Below, piece by piece: positions 53,885-62,205 of a stretch of DNA of 64,000 nucleotides; within the stretch, counting starts at the first letter, position 1, and each line of letters begins with the position of its first letter. Source of the stretch: Belliella filtrata (lineage in GTDB: Bacteria; Bacteroidota; Bacteroidia; Cytophagales; Cyclobacteriaceae). Under the pieces are notes generated by a model that had not been told where the DNA came from, made no database searches, and saw only the letters and a list, made by a program, of their open reading frames with translations. The stretch lies in assembly GCF_022549775.1 (NCBI RefSeq), contig NZ_JAKZGP010000002.1, forward strand, positions 1 through 64,000. The letters run 5' to 3'. The position numbers and the translations under genes are program-made.

Positions 53885-54982
53885 TTACCTTGTGGATATC
53901 ATTACTTTCTTACCTTTTATATGGAAGTCAAAGGATGAAGAATAGCTTATACTTTTGAGTACATTTTCAAGATTTTCTCTTTTGAATTCTCCAGTCACCC
54001 TGCTCATGGAAAGCCTACTGCCAGACACAGAAATATCCACACCATACCACCTTTCTAATACCTCAACCACTTCCATAAATGGTGTTTCTTGAAAATGAAG
54101 AATTCCTTTAGTCCATTTGAGTGCATTTTCAACATCAAAATTTGATTTCTTGAAATCATGATTAGATAGCATAGCATCTTCGCCTGGGTTTAAGTAAATC
54201 ACATGTGACAAATAGCCATTTTGGGCTTGGTGGGCTACAGAGACTTTACCCGTCAAAAGTTTGACCTCCTGCGTATTGTGAGAGGAATACGCAGAGATGA
54301 TAAATGAGGTACCAAGAGCCACAGTTTGCAAATCATTACTTTGTACTTGGAAAGGAAGTAATGTATCAGAGCTGACTTCAAAATATGCTTCTCCCTCAAG
54401 CATCAAATCTCGATGATCTTTCCCAAAGCCTGGAAGGTATTTTAATGTACTTTCAGCATTCAAAAGCACTTTGCTTCCATCTGGTAAATGAATCCTTTTC
54501 TTCTCTCCTTTTTGAGTGACTTTCTCTATCCAAAAGTCCGCTTCTGATTGCAAAATCTCTTGATCAGAAAAGTGATCATTTCCATTGAGAAGTAGAAAAC
54601 CAATGGAACCAAAAAATACGGTTATCAAAATCATCGCAATCCTGAAAGATGGGAAGGTTAAGAAATACCAGAATCTACTATTTTGACTTTCTTTGCTTGA
54701 ATTAATAGTTATTCCTTTTGATGATTCTCCTTCCCTTGGTTCTTCAAGTTGTGCATCTATGGCATCCCAAAGCATATTCGCTTCTTCCTCTTCCAATGTT
54801 GCATTATTCCCTTCTAAGATCCAGATCAAAGCTTTAGCTTCTTCTAGAACCTCTACTTTATCGGGGTTGGATTTGATCCAGTTTTCCCAATAAAGACTCT
54901 TGACATCTTTCTCATGCAATACCCAATCCCTAAAGGTGCTGTCCGATAAAAAGTCCTCTATATTTTCGAATTGTTTTTTCAA
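53885..54982 (-). CDS. FecR-like anti-sigma factor, 365 aa
   Basis: An N-terminal cytoplasmic part (about 1-105) is followed by one membrane helix (112-132, FRIAMILITVFFGSIGFLLL), a periplasmic FecR domain (KRIHLPDGSKVLLNAESTLK; DLMLEGEAYFEV; VALGTSFIISAYS) and a C-terminal DUF4974-like domain (FMEVVEVLERWYGVDISVSG). It holds the ECF sigma factor inactive until the STN domain of SusC signals. The gene follows the sigma gene by 141 bp and a terminator, so it needs its own promoter or read-through. Confidence 0.94.
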   Translation of the reverse strand: MKKQFENIEDFLSDSTFRDWVLHEKDVKSLYWENWIKSNPDKVEVLEEAKALIWILEGNNATLEEEEANMLWDAIDAQLEEPREGESSKGITINSSKESQNSRFWYFLTFPSFRIAMILITVFFGSIGFLLLNGNDHFSDQEILQSEADFWIEKVTQKGEKKRIHLPDGSKVLLNAESTLKYLPGFGKDHRDLMLEGEAYFEVSSDTLLPFQVQSNDLQTVALGTSFIISAYSSHNTQEVKLLTGKVSVAHQAQNGYLSHVIYLNPGEDAMLSNHDFKKSNFDVENALKWTKGILHFQETPFMEVVEVLERWYGVDISVSGSRLSMSRVTGEFKRENLENVLKSISYSSSFDFHIKGKKVMISTR

Positions 54983-55051
54983 GTCTATTTCAGTTATAAA
55001 TAGAAGGGGAACAACTCTTTAGAATCTCATCGGTCAATGATAAAAAAAATC

Positions 55052-55083
55052 AAAAAAAAGAGCGACTTATAAAAAGCCACTCT
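55052..55083 (-). terminator. Terminator after the ECF sigma gene
   Basis: On the leftward strand AGAGTGGCTT pairs with AAGTCGCTCT (10 bp, two G-U pairs) around a 5-base loop and is followed by eight T residues. It lies 41 bp after the sigma stop at 55124 and before FecR, suggesting that sigma and anti-sigma amounts are set separately. Confidence 0.8.
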
Positions 55084-55123
55084 AATCTACCTAAAACAAT
55101 TTTTGTTAACGTTTGTGAACCAA

Positions 55124-55699
55124 CTATTTTAAATTCACCAATAATTTTTCATTTTTCATACTCAACTTTAGCGCTTTCATTGCTTTCATGATCAAGTTAT
55201 AAAGTGATGGAACTTGCATGTCCAAGGTTTCAGCAATTTCCTCATAACTTAATTCTACAAAATACTTTAAATAAATGGCTTCTCTTTGACGTGCTGTCAA
55301 TTGACTTAAGGCATGAGTTAGGTCTTCATTCATTTGTATGCTTGACTGATGTTGGACAAGTAGATCAATATAAGAGTGTTCAATAAAGTAAGTATCCGCA
55401 CAGTCTTCTATGGTATCAAACTTACGTTCAGCACTGATTCTACGAATCAATTCTCGTCTAAATGCAGTAATCAAATAAAACTTAATAGATTTTTCAATTT
55501 TGACCTTTTCTTTACTTTTCCATAAACTCACAAATGTATCTTGGATTACATCTTCAATAAGGGCCTTGTCCTTTGTAAACTTACATCCATATTTAAAAAA
55601 CTCCTTTACAAAGGTTTTGAAAACAAAGCCAAAAGCTGTACGATCGCCCATCGAAATCAGCTTCCATATCTGCTCATCAGTTAATTTTTTGTAATCCAT
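55124..55699 (-). CDS. ECF-type RNA polymerase sigma-70 factor, 191 aa
   Basis: Region 2 is visible as FGFVFKTFVKEFFKYGCKFT followed by ALIEDVIQDTFVSLWKSKEK. Region 4 is LTARQREAIYLKYFVELSYE then EIAETLDMQVPSLYNLIMKAM, a helix-turn-helix. It is the family of extracytoplasmic-function sigma factors that pair with FecR proteins in Bacteroidota. It is paired with the anti-sigma gene downstream and the STN-bearing SusC. Its own promoter carries the shared direct repeat (55823-55866), so the sigma gene appears to be controlled by the locus activator as well. Confidence 0.95.
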   Translation of the reverse strand: MDYKKLTDEQIWKLISMGDRTAFGFVFKTFVKEFFKYGCKFTKDKALIEDVIQDTFVSLWKSKEKVKIEKSIKFYLITAFRRELIRRISAERKFDTIEDCADTYFIEHSYIDLLVQHQSSIQMNEDLTHALSQLTARQREAIYLKYFVELSYEEIAETLDMQVPSLYNLIMKAMKALKLSMKNEKLLVNLK

Positions 55700-55822
55700 G
55701 GCTTTTGGGTTTAATGTATCTCATTTGACGATATTTTAGATTGGATACATCTACGTACACCATTTAATCTATCACCAACAAAGCCTTTGATAAAACTTGC
55801 GCTTATCAAAAATGCGTATCTA

Positions 55823-55866
55823 CAAAATTAAAACTCTTCGAAACCCAACTTCCCTGTACCTCCCTG
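55823..55866 (-). promoter_or_regulatory. Shared-motif promoter of the ECF sigma gene
   Basis: Units CAGGGAGGTA and CAGGGAAGTT (55866-55847) are followed by TAATTTTG (55830-55823), a perfect TAnnTTTG box starting at position 37. The leader to the ATG at 55699 is about 115 nt. The remaining part of the 425-bp gap, 55867-56124, shows no gene, and no strong terminator for the GH28 unit could be seen. Confidence 0.78.
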
Positions 55867-56124
55867 TAATACAGAACCTTTATTAAAAAATGTAGGGTTA
55901 CTGAATAAAAAATTAGACTAACTCAATACCTCGATGGAAAAGGCAATACCTAAATCCGAAAAGACAACAGTAGCTTTATCATCCAAAATAGACTCAATTT
56001 TCAGAGATTAAAAGGATACAAATTTATACAAATAACTTATTCCACTTATTCCGAAATTGACCAGCAGTAATCTTTTCTTGGTAGGAATTAGCTGTTGAGT
56101 TGTAAATATTGTGCATCATAAAAC

Positions 56125-57753
56125 TCAATCAATTTCCAACAATTGATTAGGGTAAACTTTATTCAGTTTAATCGGCTGAGAGCTGTCACCTTGATAAGAA
56201 ACATACCATTTATCACCTAAGCCCAAATAACGAACATGAGACAATTTAATATCATGAGCATCCAATAAATACAACACAGAATCTTGACTGGTAATCTCCA
56301 AATTCTTTAATACCATGTTTTTGGCATCATCAGCCCTAAAAAGTTGTTTACTATTCACCACCGCATTATCAATTTCAAAATTTTCCATGGGGGATTCTGG
56401 GATACCTGTCACATTTATAAAGGCGGCAGCATTTTCAACAATGATATCTTTAGCATATATCTGTTTAAATGTAGGTGTGAGGTGGTCTTTTTCCCTTGGA
56501 GGAAACCTAGATGCCAACTCACCTACATACAGCTCGCTACCAAGCATATCCCATCTAAAAGCAGTGTGTCGTAAATTCATCCTGATCCTTTCATAGTAAA
56601 GGTTTTCACCCCCGCCACCTCTGGGTCTACGGGTTTTGAACCTGATTCCTACTCCTGTGTTATCAAATACACAGTCATGGACATATAAATTCCTGATCCA
56701 CCCTGCTGTTTCACTCCCAACAGTGACCCCACCATGTCCCTCTTGTGCTAAACAGTGCCGGATCACAACATTCTCCGTTGCTTTATTTACCCGAACACCA
56801 TCTTCGCCCCTTCCAGCTTTGAGTGTAAAGCAATCATCTCCATTGTTCAGGGTAGCATATTCAATCAAGACATTTTTGGAAGATTCTATATCAATCCCAT
56901 CACCGCGTGGAATCCCAACAGAATTCACGGTCACACCTCGAATAATTACCCCATCACAATACACGGGTACAATATTCCAAAAGGCCGTTCGCTCCAAGGT
57001 GATTCCTTCAATGAAAACATTTGTGCATTCAGTAGGAGAAACAAACATGGGTAAGAAAATAGACTCTCCATCATGCCCTTCATAGACTCTCTGAGATACC
57101 GGAATATCCATTGGAACAAAATTCTCAACCACATCTTCTGTCATCATCTGCTCACGAACATTACCTTCTTCTGGACCATAGAGTATTCCTTTGCCCGTAA
57201 TGGCAATATTATCTTCTCGATAAGCATAAATACATGCTCCCAAAGACATCACCTCAACACCTTCATGTCTGGTAAAAACAGCAGGTCGATAGTCCACCAG
57301 CTCCCCACTGAAATAAAGCTTTGCACCATCCTCAAAATGTAGATTAACATTGCTTTTGAGGATGATTCGGCCTGCTTTCCAAATACCTTTTGGAATGATT
57401 ACCCTACCACCTCCAGCTGAATTCACATCGTCGATGGCGGCCTGGATCACATCAGTTATTTTCTCCCCCGGTTTAGCGCCAATATCAAGAATGTTGATCA
57501 CAAAATCAGGGAAGACAGGCCTCTTGAAATCAGGCATATCAAATGGAGCATTTATAGGGGCGATATCCACTGGAAGATGCATAGCACCCACTTGATTTGC
57601 ATGAGGTATCAACTCCAATCTATCATGATCTACCCAGGCTTCTTCATTTGATTTACATGAAAAAAAAGCCACAAAACACCCCAGTAATACCGACTTATTA
57701 TACCACATCTCATCTAAACTATTAAACTTTCTCTTCTTGCAAGCAAATCTCAA
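56125..57753 (-). CDS. GH28-family protein with altered first motif, 542 aa lipoprotein
   Basis: A beta-helix protein with a signal ending in FFSC; a start at the second Met (57705) would give a cleaner leader. GH28 motifs are partly conserved: GDD (305-307), EGHGG with His340, and RFK (371-373). The usual NTD is replaced by RGDG (283-286), which keeps an Asp at 285. This fits divergent exo-acting GH28 enzymes; specificity may differ from simple polygalacturonase. It is last in the aldolase-2/transporter/isomerase unit, 7 bp after the isomerase stop. Confidence 0.85.
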   Translation of the reverse strand: MRFACKKRKFNSLDEMWYNKSVLLGCFVAFFSCKSNEEAWVDHDRLELIPHANQVGAMHLPVDIAPINAPFDMPDFKRPVFPDFVINILDIGAKPGEKITDVIQAAIDDVNSAGGGRVIIPKGIWKAGRIILKSNVNLHFEDGAKLYFSGELVDYRPAVFTRHEGVEVMSLGACIYAYREDNIAITGKGILYGPEEGNVREQMMTEDVVENFVPMDIPVSQRVYEGHDGESIFLPMFVSPTECTNVFIEGITLERTAFWNIVPVYCDGVIIRGVTVNSVGIPRGDGIDIESSKNVLIEYATLNNGDDCFTLKAGRGEDGVRVNKATENVVIRHCLAQEGHGGVTVGSETAGWIRNLYVHDCVFDNTGVGIRFKTRRPRGGGGENLYYERIRMNLRHTAFRWDMLGSELYVGELASRFPPREKDHLTPTFKQIYAKDIIVENAAAFINVTGIPESPMENFEIDNAVVNSKQLFRADDAKNMVLKNLEITSQDSVLYLLDAHDIKLSHVRYLGLGDKWYVSYQGDSSQPIKLNKVYPNQLLEID

Positions 57754-57760
57754 TGGTAAG

Positions 57761-59473
57761 CTACCTACCTAGTTTCAACCTTTTGGTATTCAATTCACCA
57801 CCATTGATCAAATACAACAAAGGCACTGGCCTATCTGTACCTTCAACAAAGGTTGGTCTACTTTGCCAAGGGGTCACGGATAACACGTTAGTAAAATCCA
57901 TCCAGAATTGTAACCTAGCAGGCTTCAAGCCCCAGGTCAGGTGAAAATGATTTGATGGCGCGTATTGCTTGTATTCTGTCATGGTAGCGTACTTTGGTAC
58001 TACAAAAGTGTGAGGCCATGTAGGATTTGCTGTCTGGCGGATGGCTTGAGCAAAATCATTTGGCAATTCAACTGTCTTTGCTTCATCCCAGACCATAGAA
58101 AACATACCAGAAAGGGAACTGAAAGCCAATCTTGCTGCTACTCCTTCTATCCCTCCAGGTGATATAAAGTGAACGGAATTTCCTAAGTAATAGAAATAAT
58201 CCACTGCTTTGGGAAATGAGATCTTTGACATAATTTCATGCTCAGTTGCTCCTGGCTTAGCTGCCCAATCAAATGATGCTGACCCAGAGTTGACCCCATC
58301 CACAAACCCTTTTTCTAACCAAGTTTCTGAATGATCTACCTCCAATTGATTCTTTTCAGCAAAGTCTAAAAGATCCTGTTTTTCCCAAACTTTTCTAAAA
58401 TCCATAAACAAAGGCGGATTCCCTCCTGAAAGCCATGTCATAAACAATTGTGTCAAAAGTGCTTGCGCATCTGCTTCAGTAGCAAATGGAGTAATTGGCT
58501 TAGGACCATTATGGTCAAAAGATGAATTGAATAAGGACTCCATGATATCTGCCACAGGCTGCTGAATAGCACGAGCATCAGAACCCCATTCCAATTGACT
58601 CATAAAACCTCCCCCTACAGCGTCAAGCTCTACCATCAAATCTCTAACGATAAGATATAAAGCCAAGCTCTTATCTAGTAGTTCGCTGTCTTTCTCCAAT
58701 TCTGGCAACTCAATCCTGCCTTTGGCATGTCCTTCAAGCCAAGTTCTCAATTTTTTGAGTTCAGCTTTATCATAGGATTCTTTTTGGAGCATATCAGCAA
58801 GTAGCTTCATATCCAGTCTGGTGATCTCCAGACCAAATTGATTCCTCGTTTCCAACACATGTGCCAATGCAGTCTCCATACCCATAGAGTCATGACCAAA
58901 AATCACAATTCTTCTGCCTCTTAAACCCATGAAAGTAATTGCGGCATAACACCAATCCACCAAGTTTTCTAATGTTTCAGCATCCATTTGAGGAGATTGA
59001 CCAACGTCTGGCCACCTACCAACATTGATATGTGTCAACTTACCAAACTGGGCAATCGCTCCTGCAGTCGCATGTGTATAGACCACACCTGGTCTTGGGG
59101 CACTGTTGCCAGTAGTAAAATTGATAGGTGTATCCTTCGGGAAATGGGCTAGCAGTGAAAGTGTAGTCAACTGAGGAAATGACCAGGTGTCTGGAACACA
59201 AACCAAAATATTTACCCCTGCCTCTTTAAACTGCCTCGCAACTTGATCTGCTTGACTTTCTGCATCAATCAAAATGTCAGAATATACAATTTCTACAGGA
59301 GTACCGTCAGGTTGAAGTATTTTATTGGCAAGCATTTCCGAAGCATTTTTCACAATATTGATACTTCGCTCTCTGCTTTGCTGATCAATTCTAGGATCAC
59401 ATGGTGCAAAAACTCCAATTACTGGGGCGCCAGTCTTTTTGTTCACTTCCCTTGATAATAATTTAGCATTCAT
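57761..59473 (-). CDS. L-fucose isomerase-family ketol isomerase, possible D-arabinose isomerase, 570 aa
   Basis: The sequence follows E. coli FucI: PRIDQQSRERSINIVKNA at the start, FGHDSMGME, and the active-site metal ligands Glu333 (PFATEADA) and Asp358 (LFMDFRKVW), with His509 (APSNHFHLTWG) as the third; LFNSSFDHNG and NPTWPHTFVVPKY also match. The family interconverts L-fucose/L-fuculose and also D-arabinose/D-ribulose. No fuculokinase or aldolase of the Fuc type is nearby, but a pyruvate aldolase is, which suits D-arabinose released from Kdo. 2-O-methyl-fucose of RG-II as a source of fucose is the alternative. Cytoplasmic. Confidence 0.88.
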   Translation of the reverse strand: MNAKLLSREVNKKTGAPVIGVFAPCDPRIDQQSRERSINIVKNASEMLANKILQPDGTPVEIVYSDILIDAESQADQVARQFKEAGVNILVCVPDTWSFPQLTTLSLLAHFPKDTPINFTTGNSAPRPGVVYTHATAGAIAQFGKLTHINVGRWPDVGQSPQMDAETLENLVDWCYAAITFMGLRGRRIVIFGHDSMGMETALAHVLETRNQFGLEITRLDMKLLADMLQKESYDKAELKKLRTWLEGHAKGRIELPELEKDSELLDKSLALYLIVRDLMVELDAVGGGFMSQLEWGSDARAIQQPVADIMESLFNSSFDHNGPKPITPFATEADAQALLTQLFMTWLSGGNPPLFMDFRKVWEKQDLLDFAEKNQLEVDHSETWLEKGFVDGVNSGSASFDWAAKPGATEHEIMSKISFPKAVDYFYYLGNSVHFISPGGIEGVAARLAFSSLSGMFSMVWDEAKTVELPNDFAQAIRQTANPTWPHTFVVPKYATMTEYKQYAPSNHFHLTWGLKPARLQFWMDFTNVLSVTPWQSRPTFVEGTDRPVPLLYLINGGELNTKRLKLGR

Positions 59474-59571
59474 AGCTGTCTCTTTTAATTATTCATTTTT
59501 CTAAACTTAACTCTCGCTATTTATCTCCTCACCCTTTCCACTTTGTCTTTTTATTTTTTTGATTTTTATGT

Positions 59572-61074
59572 TTAACTCCTATTTTTTTTTCTCCCGAACC
59601 CACTCAATAGGAATCCAGTCAGAAATATCACCATAGTACCCATCACAATAGTAAGGTTAGCATGAAGTGGATTTTGGAATTTTTCTAGCAAACTACTTTC
59701 AAAAACTAACCCCGATAAACTCATCCAAGAGATCAGAAGGACCCCATTGACTACCGCTATCAGCGCTTCAATTTTATTTACATTTTTTGCCATATAGCCA
59801 AGTAAAAACAAACCAAGAACTCCCCCACTAAAGATGGAAGACAATGCCCACCAAGCATCCAAAGCACTGGTGACATTGGTCATGGCTAAGGCAACACCGA
59901 TGCTGATCAGCCCCATAAAAAGTGCTGAAATCCTCAAAACTTTAAAACTGGAACTTGTGGTTGGATTTTTTGAAATGTATTTCTTATAATGATCTGAAAG
60001 GATAATCGTCGATGAGCTATTCAAACTTGTAGATATTGTACTCATACCTGCTGCGAAAATGGCTGCAATCAATAAGCCAGTGAATCCAGTAGGAAGGCCG
60101 TTTACGATGAAATATGGAAAAATCTTATCTGCGGCCTCCATAGGTTGCAAGTCCGCAGGTAACATGTTCATATCGGATTGGTAATAGACAAAAAGGGCTG
60201 TTCCTATCATGAAAAACAACAAGGACACAGGTACATAAAGTAAGCTCCCAAACCATGTGGACTGTACTGCTTCTTTTTCATTTTTAGCACTCATGTACCG
60301 CTGGATATAATTCTGATCAATCCCAAAGTTTTGGAGGTTGATAACAAATCCATATATCAAAATCACCCAAAAAGTAGCACTCGTAAAATCCAATTCTAAG
60401 CTTCCTAAGCTGAATTTATCATGGGCTTTGGCAACCTCAATTGCTTCAGGCACACCTCCTGGGATTTGACTGATGATGATGAGCAAACATAAAATGGCTC
60501 CAGCAATCAAAATGATCCCCTGTATGGCATCTGTCCAAATAACCGCTTCAATTCCCCCTAATGCCGCATAAATAATCACAGAAAGGCCAGTAATGATGAT
60601 AATCCAAGTAATGTCCCAGCCCAGCAAGGCATTCATCGGAAGGGCCAAAAGGTAAAGAATTGATCCCATACGTGCCATTTGGGTCAGTAGATAACATACC
60701 GAGGCATATGTTCTAGCCCAAGAGCCAAACCTTACCTCTAGATAATAATATGCCGAAACACTGTTGATTTTCCTATACAAAGGAATAAAAAGCTTTATTG
60801 CAATATATGCTGCAATAGGAATCGTCAAGCTAAAGACTAAACTATTCCAATTGCTCAAATAAGCACTTCCAGGGAGGGCCAAGAAGCTGATACTACTCAC
60901 AAAGGTGGCGAAAATAGACATTCCAATAGCCCAAGTGGGTAACTTACCACCTCCAGTCACGTAATTTTCAGGTGTCTTATTTTTCCTGAAATAGAAAGAG
61001 ATTCCAAACAAGAGAATACCTGCCATGTATCCAAAGAAGATAATCAAGTCAAGTATTTCTATTTGATCTACCAT
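59572..61074 (-). CDS. Sodium:solute symporter (SSS family), second copy, 500 aa
   Basis: This inner-membrane symporter has about 13 helices and the typical opening VTGGGKLPTWAIGMSIFATF, then FLALPGSAYLSNWNSLVF, plus GLLIAAIFAAGMSTISTSLN. It is clearly related to the symporter at 22561-24135. Its first base overlaps the aldolase stop by one (61074), and it precedes the isomerase by 98 bp. By analogy with the first cassette, it should import the substrate of the adjacent aldolase, with Kdo as my favoured candidate. Confidence 0.9.
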   Translation of the reverse strand: MVDQIEILDLIIFFGYMAGILLFGISFYFRKNKTPENYVTGGGKLPTWAIGMSIFATFVSSISFLALPGSAYLSNWNSLVFSLTIPIAAYIAIKLFIPLYRKINSVSAYYYLEVRFGSWARTYASVCYLLTQMARMGSILYLLALPMNALLGWDITWIIIITGLSVIIYAALGGIEAVIWTDAIQGIILIAGAILCLLIIISQIPGGVPEAIEVAKAHDKFSLGSLELDFTSATFWVILIYGFVINLQNFGIDQNYIQRYMSAKNEKEAVQSTWFGSLLYVPVSLLFFMIGTALFVYYQSDMNMLPADLQPMEAADKIFPYFIVNGLPTGFTGLLIAAIFAAGMSTISTSLNSSSTIILSDHYKKYISKNPTTSSSFKVLRISALFMGLISIGVALAMTNVTSALDAWWALSSIFSGGVLGLFLLGYMAKNVNKIEALIAVVNGVLLISWMSLSGLVFESSLLEKFQNPLHANLTIVMGTMVIFLTGFLLSGFGRKKNRS

Positions 61075-62006
61075 TATGCTAATACAGACTTAATGTTTTC
61101 CACAGCTTTTACCACCTGGTCTCTCTCTGATTTTTCAAATCTATGCAAGGGAGAGGCCATAAAATCATTACAAATTCCCAAAACAGACAATGCTGCTTTT
61201 ACTCCTTTCAAGTACGAAGAGCCGTATTTCCCAATGGTATAGAGACTATCTGAAATGAGCATTACTTGATTATGAAGTTCTCTGACTTTTTCCAAATCTC
61301 CTGACTGCGCAGCCTCATACAAGGACACATACAGCTTTGGGAAAATATTGGCACCTCCATTGACACCACCTGCTGCACCCATCATCACTGCTTCAGCCAT
61401 TATCTCTTCAGGCCCTACCCAAAGTGTAAACTCTGACTTATCCTTCATGGTATGGATTAGCTTATTGAAATAAACAGCATTTGCTGAACTGTCTTTAATT
61501 CCAATAATTCCTTCTAATTTTGAAAGTTCTGCTACCGTTTTTGGTTCTATTACTGTTTTGGTATGCACGGGCATGTTATACAAAAACAAAGGCAAAGGAA
61601 GTCTTTGGTTTAAGTCTGTGTAGTATTCTATCAGCTCAGGTTGAGATAATGCATAATAGTATGGAGGGGCAGCGACACAAGCAGCAGCTCCAGTATCTGA
61701 AGCCGTCTGGGCCAATTTCACACTTTCTACAGTAGAAGTGTCTGTGATACCCACAAGAACGGGCACTCTACCAGCTACGATTTCACATGTTTTCTGGGTA
61801 AGTTCGTGTTTGAGCTTATTGGAAAGGTTTGTGGACTCTCCTGTAGTACCCAAAATAAAAACACCATGTACTCCACCATCTATCACATGGTTTATCAACC
61901 TAGCCAACCCCTCCAAATCCAAGGTATCATCATCCAACATCGGTGTGATCATTGGGGGGATAATTCCTCCTTTTATATTGAAGTTAGGCATGGAGTTTAA
62001 TTTCAT
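61074..62006 (-). CDS. DHDPS/NAL-superfamily aldolase, second copy, 310 aa
   Basis: Signatures are IIPPMITPMLDDDTLDLEGL, the pyruvate site LGTTGES (52-58), Tyr143 (LFLYNMPVHTK) and Schiff-base Lys171 (GIIGIKDSSAN). It is a pyruvate aldolase or lyase and is only distantly similar to the copy at 24136-25047. Genes for an SSS symporter and a FucI-type isomerase follow at once. Cleavage of Kdo to pyruvate and D-arabinose would feed the isomerase directly. Other 2-keto-3-deoxy acids cannot be excluded. Translation may start at the first Met or at residue 6. Confidence 0.88.
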   Translation of the reverse strand: MKLNSMPNFNIKGGIIPPMITPMLDDDTLDLEGLARLINHVIDGGVHGVFILGTTGESTNLSNKLKHELTQKTCEIVAGRVPVLVGITDTSTVESVKLAQTASDTGAAACVAAPPYYYALSQPELIEYYTDLNQRLPLPLFLYNMPVHTKTVIEPKTVAELSKLEGIIGIKDSSANAVYFNKLIHTMKDKSEFTLWVGPEEIMAEAVMMGAAGGVNGGANIFPKLYVSLYEAAQSGDLEKVRELHNQVMLISDSLYTIGKYGSSYLKGVKAALSVLGICNDFMASPLHRFEKSERDQVVKAVENIKSVLA

Positions 62007-62041
62007 CGTCTTGGAAGTTTAGTAGTTTGAAAATCTTTCAA

Positions 62042-62085
62042 CAAACTTAGTCTCTATCAACAATGAGCCATCCTGTACTTACTTG
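62042..62085 (-). promoter_or_regulatory. Shared-motif promoter of the aldolase-2 operon
   Basis: Weaker units CAAGTAAGTA and CAGGATGGCT (62085-62066) are followed by TAAGTTTG (62049-62042), a perfect TAnnTTTG box again beginning at position 37. The leader to the ATG at 62006 is about 30 nt. Confidence 0.68.
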
Positions 62086-62137
62086 ATTGGTTTTTTGGGA
62101 GGGGTTTAGATTTTAGAATTTAGAATCAACAAACAAG

Positions 62138-62172
62138 TGTCCTGTAATTTCAGGACAAGACATCGCTGTCTT
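62138..62172 (-). terminator. Two tandem hairpins downstream of GH127
   Basis: Two perfect inverted repeats lie back to back: TGTCCTG / CAGGACA around 6 bases (62138-62157) and AAGACA / TGTCTT around TCGC (62157-62172). They begin 34 bp after the GH127 stop on the leftward strand, and the second is followed by a T-rich stretch (CTTGTTTGTT). They probably end or stabilise the GH127 message before the next promoter. Confidence 0.55.
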
Positions 62173-62205
62173 GAATCTTCTGCCTTATACCTGTGTTCAT
62201 ATCCA

